Shown here one piece after another: positions 57,204 to 64,000 of a DNA stretch of 64,000 nt (position 1 is the stretch's first letter; every line of letters starts with the position of its first letter). The stretch is from Halomonas alkalicola (GTDB lineage Bacteria; Pseudomonadota; Gammaproteobacteria; Pseudomonadales; Halomonadaceae): assembly GCF_030704205.1 (NCBI RefSeq), contig NZ_CP131913.1:2356001-2420000 (forward strand). Reading direction: 5' to 3'. Below the pieces are notes generated by a model. That model was not told where the DNA came from. It did no database searches and saw only the letters and a list, made by a program, of their open reading frames with translations. A program made the position numbers and the translations under genes.

Positions 57204-60055
57204 TGAAGGCGCCGTCCGAGGCCACCTATGCCGAGCTGAAGCGGGTCCTGGCGGAATCGATCCCCGGCGAGCGGCTGATCGATGACCCGCTGCGCACCCT
57301 GGCCTACGGCACCGACGCCAGCTTCTATCGGCTGATTCCCAGGCTGGTGGTGCGTCCCGAGAGCGAGGACGAGCTGCAGCGGGTGCTGGCCGAGTGCCGC
57401 GCCCGTGGCGTGCCGGTGACCTTCCGGGCCGCCGGCACCTCGCTCTCCGGCCAGGCGGTGACCGACTCGGTGCTGATCCAGCTCGGCCGCGGCTGGCGCG
57501 GCCACGAGATCCTCGATGCGGGGCGCGCGATCCGCCTGCAGCCCGGGGTGATCGGCGCCCGGGCCAACCAGCTGCTGGCGCCCTTCGGGCGCAAGATCGG
57601 GCCGGACCCTGCCTCCATCAACAGCTGCATGATCGGCGGCATTGCCGCCAACAACGCCTCGGGCATGTGCTGCGGCACCGCCCAGAACAGCTATCGCACG
57701 CTGCGCGACCTGCGCGTGATCCTGGCCGACGGCACCCTGTTGGACACCGCCGATCCCGCCAGTCGCGAGGCCTTCCGCCGCTCCCACGCCGGGCTGGTCG
57801 AGGGCCTCGAGCGCCTCTCCGCCGAGACTCGGGCCAACGAGGCCCTCGCCGAGAAGGTTCGCCACAAGTACCGGCTGAAGAACACCACCGGCTATGCCCT
57901 CAACAGCCTGGTCGACTTCGAGGATGGCATCGAGATCCTCAAGCACCTGATGATCGGCTCCGAGGGCACCCTTGGCTTTATCAGCACCATCACCTACGAC
58001 AGCGTGGTTGACGAGCCCTGCAAGGCGGCCGCGCTGGCCTTCTTCCCCGACATGGCCACCACCTGTCGCGCCACCATCGCACTCAAGCCCTCGCCGGTCT
58101 CCGCGGTGGAGCTGATGGACCGTGCCGCCCTGCGCTCGGTGCAGGACAAGCCCGGCATGCCGGAGTCCCTGCGCACCCTCCCCGACGGGGCCGCGGCGCT
58201 GCTGATCGACGTGCGCGGCCACGATGAGGCGGATCTCGAGTCGCGCATGGCAGAGGTGCAGGCGAGCCTGGAGGGCATCCGCACCCTGGAGCCGGTCACC
58301 TTCACCCGCGAGCCGGCCACCTACGAGCTCTACTGGAAGATCCGCAAGGGGCTCTTCCCGGCGGTGGGTGCGGTGCGCGATACCGGCACCACGGTGATCA
58401 TCGAGGACGTGGCCTTTCCCGTTGAGCGCCTCGACGAGGGCGTGCTGGCGCTGACCGAAGTCTTCCATCGCCACGGCTACCCGGAGACGATCCTCTTCGG
58501 CCACGCCCTGGAGGGCAACCTGCACTTCGTCTTCCCCCAGGGCTTCGAGAAGCCCGGCGAGGTCGAGCGCTACCAGGGGCTGATGGACGAGGTCGCCCAG
58601 CTGGTGGGCGTCGAGTACGGCGGCTCGCTCAAGGCCGAGCACGGGACCGGGCGCAACATGGCCCCCTATGTGGAGCTGGAGTGGGGTCCCGAGGCCTATG
58701 CCCTGATGTGGGAGATCAAGGCGCTGTTCGACCCCGAGAACCTGCTCAATCCCGAGGTGATTCTCAGCCGTAACCCCACCCTGCATCTGGAGAACCTCAA
58801 GCCGCTGCCGGCCGCTCACGAGATCGTCGACAAGTGCATCGAGTGCGGCTTCTGCGAGCATGTCTGCCCGTCGAAGGATCTCACCCTGACGCCCCGTCAG
58901 CGCATCGTCATCGCCCGCGAGATGGCGCGCCTCGAGGCGCTGGGCGAGGCGGCCAGCGGCGAGGAGGTCGAGCGCCTGGCCGCGCTGCGCGCCGCTTGCG
59001 GCTACGCGGTCGACGAGACCTGTGCCGCCGATGGCCTCTGCGCCACCCAGTGCCCGGTGGGCATCAATACGGGTGACCTGGTGCGCGAACTGCGTCACGA
59101 GCGCCTGGCGAGCCGAGCTGGGCTGGCCCATCGGGTGGGCCGCCACTTCTCCGGAGTGACCCGCATGGCGCGTGGGGCCCTGAGCGTCGCCGGTGCGGCC
59201 AACCGGGTGCTCGGCGACGACCTGATGGAGAAGGCCAGCGGTAGTGCGCGCCGCCTCAGCGGCGGGCGCCTGCCCCAGTGGACGCCGGCGTTGCCCCAGG
59301 CCGCGCCGGTCCGCGTGCTCAAGCAGCCGCCTTCGGGCCAGGGTCGCGACAAGGTCGTCTACCTGCCCAGCTGTGCGACCCGGGTATTCGGCGCCAGCCG
59401 CCAGGATGGCGAGGAGACGCGTTCGGCGATGGAGATCACCCTGGCGCTGCTCGAACGGGCCGGCTTCGAGGTGATCATTCCCGAGATGGTCGGGCACCTC
59501 TGCTGCGGCATGGCCTTCAACTCCAAGGGGCAGTTCGAGGAGGCGACCCACAAGGCGCGGGAGCTCAACCGCGAGCTGCTGGTGGCGAGCCAGAACGGCC
59601 GCTATCCGATCCTGATGGATACCAGTCCCTGCGTGCTGCACCTGCAGGCGCGCCTGGACAAGCGGCTGGCGGTCAGCGAGCCGGTGGCCTTTGCCCATGA
59701 TCACCTGCTGGAGCGCCTCTCCCTGGTCCAGCTGGACGAGAAGGTCGCGGTCCATGTGACCTGCTCGAGCACGCACATGGGCCTCGGCGAGAAGATGGTG
59801 GCCCTGGCCCGCGCCTGTGCCCGGGAGGTGGTGGTGCCCGCCGAGATCACCTGCTGTGGCTTCGCCGGCGACAAGGGCTTCACCACGCCGGAGCTGAACG
59901 CCTCGGCGCTGGCGGGGCTCGCCGACCAGGTGAAGGGGTGCAGTGCCGGCTACTCCAACTCGCGAACCTGCGAGATCGGGCTGGCGCGACATGGCGAAAT
60001 CCCCTATCGCTCCATCCTCTCCCTGCTGGATCGGGCGAGCCGACCGGGCTCCTGA
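57203..60055 (+). CDS. FAD/Fe-S D-lactate dehydrogenase (Dld-II type)
   Basis: 950-residue respiratory oxidase for D-lactate or a related 2-hydroxyacid. It has an FAD-binding PCMH domain (residues about 30-270; PVTFRAAGTSLSGQAV, GPDPASINSCMIGGIAANNASGM, GSEGTLGFISTITY) and a C-terminal flavoprotein lobe (FGHALEGNLHFVFPQ, HGTGRNMAPY). Two 4Fe-4S motifs follow (CIECGFCEHVCPS, DGLCATQCPVG), then CCG-type domains (HLCCGMAF, TCCGFAGDKGF). The fused layout matches Shewanella Dld-II, found with lldEFG. With LldEFG it would let the cell use both lactate isomers. No lactate permease is encoded nearby. A short hairpin follows (about 60071-60098). Confidence 0.92.
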   Translation: MKAPSEATYAELKRVLAESIPGERLIDDPLRTLAYGTDASFYRLIPRLVVRPESEDELQRVLAECRARGVPVTFRAAGTSLSGQAVTDSVLIQLGRGWRGHEILDAGRAIRLQPGVIGARANQLLAPFGRKIGPDPASINSCMIGGIAANNASGMCCGTAQNSYRTLRDLRVILADGTLLDTADPASREAFRRSHAGLVEGLERLSAETRANEALAEKVRHKYRLKNTTGYALNSLVDFEDGIEILKHLMIGSEGTLGFISTITYDSVVDEPCKAAALAFFPDMATTCRATIALKPSPVSAVELMDRAALRSVQDKPGMPESLRTLPDGAAALLIDVRGHDEADLESRMAEVQASLEGIRTLEPVTFTREPATYELYWKIRKGLFPAVGAVRDTGTTVIIEDVAFPVERLDEGVLALTEVFHRHGYPETILFGHALEGNLHFVFPQGFEKPGEVERYQGLMDEVAQLVGVEYGGSLKAEHGTGRNMAPYVELEWGPEAYALMWEIKALFDPENLLNPEVILSRNPTLHLENLKPLPAAHEIVDKCIECGFCEHVCPSKDLTLTPRQRIVIAREMARLEALGEAASGEEVERLAALRAACGYAVDETCAADGLCATQCPVGINTGDLVRELRHERLASRAGLAHRVGRHFSGVTRMARGALSVAGAANRVLGDDLMEKASGSARRLSGGRLPQWTPALPQAAPVRVLKQPPSGQGRDKVVYLPSCATRVFGASRQDGEETRSAMEITLALLERAGFEVIIPEMVGHLCCGMAFNSKGQFEEATHKARELNRELLVASQNGRYPILMDTSPCVLHLQARLDKRLAVSEPVAFAHDHLLERLSLVQLDEKVAVHVTCSSTHMGLGEKMVALARACAREVVVPAEITCCGFAGDKGFTTPELNASALAGLADQVKGCSAGYSNSRTCEIGLARHGEIPYRSILSLLDRASRPGS

Positions 60056-60204
60056 CACTTTTTTATCAAAAGGGCTTGCCCCGGGCCGGGGGAAGCCGTA
60101 AAGTACGCATCCGCTGCCGGTGACCAGCAAGGTTTCAGGCGGTGAAAGGTGGTAGAAGTGGTTGTTCTGCTTGAGGTTTTTGAAAGTTTCGAAAATCTTC
60201 TCGC

Positions 60205-60232
60205 TTGACACTCGCCGCGGATTCGCTAGAAT
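60205..60232 (+). promoter_or_regulatory. rRNA operon promoter P1
   Basis: TTGACA (60205-60210), 16-bp spacer, TAGAAT (60227-60232). An A/T-rich tract lies just upstream. The short spacer is typical of rrn promoters. Confidence 0.8.
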
Positions 60233-60345
60233 GCGCACCACTTGTTCTGCAGGGCTCGCTGAGGGCTCTATTCGCAGCGCCTCGGCAAGATGAGGCGGGC
60301 AGTCAGCGGAAATCGGACGGGGTGCCACGCACCGCCAACCGCCGC

Positions 60346-60373
60346 TTGACACGCTGAAGCGAATCGGTAGAAT
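60346..60373 (+). promoter_or_regulatory. rRNA operon promoter P2
   Basis: TTGACA (60346-60351), 16-bp spacer, TAGAAT (60368-60373), identical hexamers and spacing to P1 and 141 bp downstream of it. Confidence 0.8.
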
Positions 60374-60470
60374 ACGCCTTCCTCGCAGGGCGCTGGTGAC
60401 AGAGAGTTCACTCTCACCGACAGCAAGCGAGATGCTCCACTCGGATGCCGAGACGGGAGCCGCTCTTTAA

Positions 60471-60483
60471 CAATCGATCAGGT
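60471..60483 (+). promoter_or_regulatory. boxA antitermination signal, 16S leader
   Basis: CGCTCTTTAACAA matches the rrn boxA consensus TGCTCTTTAACA at 11 of 12 positions; binding site for NusB/NusE in the nascent leader. Confidence 0.85.
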
Positions 60484-60639
60484 AATTCATGTGGGCGCTT
60501 GTCGATGTGTCGGTGACCAGTCACTGAAACATCAAGGCAAGCGACTCGTCAAAGATCTTCGGATCTTTTTGAGAACGTTTGAACCTTGAGCCAAGTTTGG
60601 TCCGCTTCCTTCTTCGAAGGGTAAGGACTATATGATCTT

Positions 60640-62178
<1,539 letters not shown>

Positions 62179-62271
62179 TCGACGACGTCCCGACACGCGG
62201 CAAGTGCTCACAATGAATTACCTGATCGACCAGAGCAAAGACTGTTTGGGTATAGGCCCAGCGTGACCAAT

Positions 62272-62348
<77 letters not shown>

Positions 62349-62358
62349 TTCTCTGAAC

Positions 62359-62455
62359 GGCCGGGCAGCTCAGTTGGTTAGAGCGCACCCCCGGAAGTTC
62401 TGTGAAGAGAAGGGTGAGGTCGCGGGGTTTGTTTCAAATCTGCCCAGACCCACCA
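62359..62455 (+). pseudogene. Corrupted second tRNA-Ile copy
   Basis: This stretch repeats the tRNA-Ile D-arm and 5' anticodon stem (AGCTCAGTTGGTTAGAGCG, CACCC), the 3' anticodon stem and variable region (GGGTGAGGTCG), and the whole 3' end (TTCAAATCTGCCCAGACCCA, CCA). The acceptor 5' strand is replaced (GGCCGGGC instead of GGGTCTG), the anticodon loop is about 21 nt instead of 7, and the T-stem 5' strand is altered and lengthened. It cannot fold as a functional tRNA. It may be a true partial duplication or an assembly blend of different rrn spacers. Confidence 0.75.
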
Positions 62456-62535
62456 AATTTGCGTGATACCGCGTTGCTCCGATACTCGCATAGCAGGCTA
62501 TGCGTCGCATCGAAGCGCCTTGTCTCACACAAATT
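62456..62535 (+). other. Long imperfect hairpin between the tRNA genes
   Basis: Outer arms 62456-62466 and 62525-62535 pair at 10 of 11 positions. An inner perfect 7-bp stem (62488-62494 with 62497-62503) and a CGAT/ATCG pairing (62480-62483 with 62509-62512) extend it. Probably an RNA-processing or spacer structure. Confidence 0.5.
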
Positions 62536-62540
62536 GCCTC

Positions 62541-62616
62541 GGGGCCATAGCTCAGCTGGGAGAGCGCCTGCCTTGCACGCAGGAGGTCAGCGGTTCGATC
62601 CCGCTTGGCTCCACCA
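62541..62616 (+). tRNA. tRNA-Ala (TGC)
   Basis: 76 nt with encoded CCA. Acceptor GGGGCCA/TGGCTCC, D-arm GCTCAGCTGGGAGAGC, anticodon arm CCTGC-CTTGCAC-GCAGG, T-arm with GGTTCGATC. Standard second tRNA in the spacer. Confidence 0.97.
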
Positions 62617-62710
62617 TCCCCCCCACAACAGTCATTACCTGATCGGATCCGCAGTCATAAGCCAACCTTGCACTTTGCAATGACCGGTTTATGACTGTCG
62701 ATTGACAGTC

Positions 62711-62723
62711 TGCTCTTTAACAA
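62711..62723 (+). promoter_or_regulatory. boxA antitermination signal, 23S leader
   Basis: TGCTCTTTAACAA is a perfect match to rrn boxA, 120 bp ahead of 23S. Confidence 0.85.
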
Positions 62724-62843
62724 TGTGAATCATGCTGACAAACGTTCCTTCCTGGAGAGATTCAGGAAGAACATGAGATACGTCTCAAGCGTATCCGGCA
62801 ATTGTCAAACTGTCATCGCAGATCAGACCCCTTGGGGTTATAT

Positions 62844-64000
62844 GGTCAAGCGATGAAGCGCACACGGTGGATGCCTAGGCAGCCAGAGGCGATGAAAGAC
62901 GTGGTAGCCTGCGATAAGGCTCGGCGAGGTGGCAAACGACCTGTGACCCGGGCATTTCTGAATGGGGAAACCCACCCTGCATAAGCAGGGTATTCCACAC
63001 TGAATCCATAGGTGTTGGGAGGCGAACCGGGGGAACTGAAACATCTAAGTACCCCGAGGAAAAGAAATCAACCGAGATTCCCCCAGTAGCGGCGAGCGAA
63101 CGGGGACCAGCCCTTAAGCATGTGACTGATTAGACGAACGCGCTGGGAAGCGCGGCCATAGTGGGTGATAGCCCCGTAGTCGAAAATCTGATCATGTGAA
63201 ATCGAGTAGGTCGGGGCACGTGAAACCTTGACTGAATATGGGGGGACCATCCTCCAAGGCTAAATACTCCTGGCTGACCGATAGTGAACCAGTACCGTGA
63301 GGGAAAGGCGAAAAGAACCCCGGAGAGGGGAGTGAAATAGATCCTGAAACCGTGTGCGTACAAGCAGTGGGAGCAGACTTGTTCTGTGACCGCGTACCTT
63401 TTGTATAATGGGTCAGCGACTTATTTTCAGTGGCGAGCTTAACCGTATAGGGGAGGCGTAGGGAAACCGAGTCTTAACTGGGCGACCAGTCGCTGGGAAT
63501 AGACCCGAAACCGGGCGATCTATCCATGAGCAGGTTGAAGGTTGAGTAACATCAACTGGAGGGCCGAACCAGGATCTGTTGAAAAAAGATTTGGATGACT
63601 TGTGGATCGGAGTGAAAGGCTAATCAAGCCCGGAGATAGCTGGTTCTCCTCGAAAGCTATTTAGGTAGCGCCTCACGTATCACCGCCGGGGGTAGAGCAC
63701 TGTTTCGGCTAGGGGGTCATCCCGACTTACCAACCCGAGGCAAACTCCGAATACCGGTGAGTGCAGCGTGGGAGACACACAGCGGGTGCTAACGTCCGTT
63801 GTGAAAAGGGAAACAACCCAGACCGTCAGCTAAGGCCCCGAAATCCTGGTTAAGTGGGAAACGAGGTGGGAAGGCTCAGACAGCTAGGAGGTTGGCTTAG
63901 AAGCAGCCATCCTTTAAAGAAAGCGTAATAGCTCACTAGTCGAGTCGGCCTGCGCGGAAGATGTAACGGGGCTCAAACCAGGTGCCGAAGCTACGGGTTC
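62844..64000 (+). rRNA. 23S ribosomal RNA, 5' part
   Basis: Begins near GGTCAAGCGATGAAGCG, followed by the conserved CACGGTGGATGCCTAGGCAG. About the first 1157 nt are present; the gene continues past the window. Later conserved stretches such as GATAGCTGGTTCTCCTCGAA (about 63636) confirm it. The exact 5' end is uncertain by a few bases. Confidence 0.96.

Larger units (their letters stand above)
60056..60639 (+). other. rRNA operon promoter and leader region
   Basis: 584 bp without genes. The AT-rich stretch just ahead of P1 (about 60170-60200) could serve as an UP element. Two near-identical promoters and a boxA are annotated separately; the leader from P2 to 16S is about 260 nt. Confidence 0.8.

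Noticed and set aside
57131..60352. 1073-codon antisense frame opposite the D-lactate dehydrogenase gene
   Set aside because: Low-complexity product without motifs; the plus strand encodes a complete flavoprotein with Fe-S motifs.

Overview
The window is a chromosomal segment of a high-GC gammaproteobacterium, most likely Halomonas or a close relative in the Halomonadaceae. The 16S gene (60640-62178) has the helix sequences I associate with that family. The gene set also fits a moderately halophilic heterotroph: two NSS symporters, TTT and TAXI-TRAP uptake systems, an Na/Pi transporter and an extremely acidic exported protein.

Layout. 1-8 kb, mostly minus strand: the start of a LivG-type ABC ATPase, an NSS sodium symporter, a small hypothetical, typA/bipA and a tripartite tricarboxylate transporter in the order tctB-tctA-tctC. 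8.1-14.2 kb: a degenerate glycosyltransferase-like gene, then the nitrogen regulon glnA / DUF4124 gene / glnL-glnG. glnA has a readable sigma-54 promoter (9025-9040) with two NtrC sites 31 bp apart upstream, and glnL has its own NtrC site. 14.2-21.5 kb, minus strand: an accessory block, with a complete type I Wadjet plasmid-defence operon (jetABCD) followed by a Phd/ParE-type toxin-antitoxin pair behind a 16-bp near-palindrome. 21.6-26.8 kb: dgt, a NERD-domain membrane protein, a sirtuin, a SUI1/YciH factor, a HAD phosphatase and the acidic exported protein.

26.9-39.4 kb is central metabolism: fba, pgk and epd, then lrgAB, then an internally deleted class I aldolase pseudogene (fbaB), then tkt; then the methyl-cycle genes metK, ahcY and metF with an AEC permease between the last two. 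39.5-49.2 kb holds a TAXI-TRAP transporter, an NptA-type Na/Pi transporter, yheV, prlC, a second NSS symporter and a gamma-carbonic anhydrase-like gene; a YdjM-like membrane protein follows.

50-60 kb is a lactate module. lldR, dctB and dctD overlap by 4 and 8 nt on the minus strand. Divergently, lldE-lldF-lldG and a large FAD/Fe-S D-lactate dehydrogenase overlap by 4, 4 and 1 nt on the plus strand. Two perfect LldR/PdhR-type operators 192 bp apart lie in the shared intergenic region. 60-64 kb is an rRNA operon with two promoters, boxA, 16S, tRNA-Ile, a corrupted second tRNA-Ile copy, tRNA-Ala and the 5' part of 23S.

The main defence system is Wadjet, a known type. Less expected features are its toxin-antitoxin partner, the co-operonic LldR-DctBD regulators, the fbaB deletion scar and the tRNA-like pseudogene. 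All calls come from reading sequence; no database search was run.
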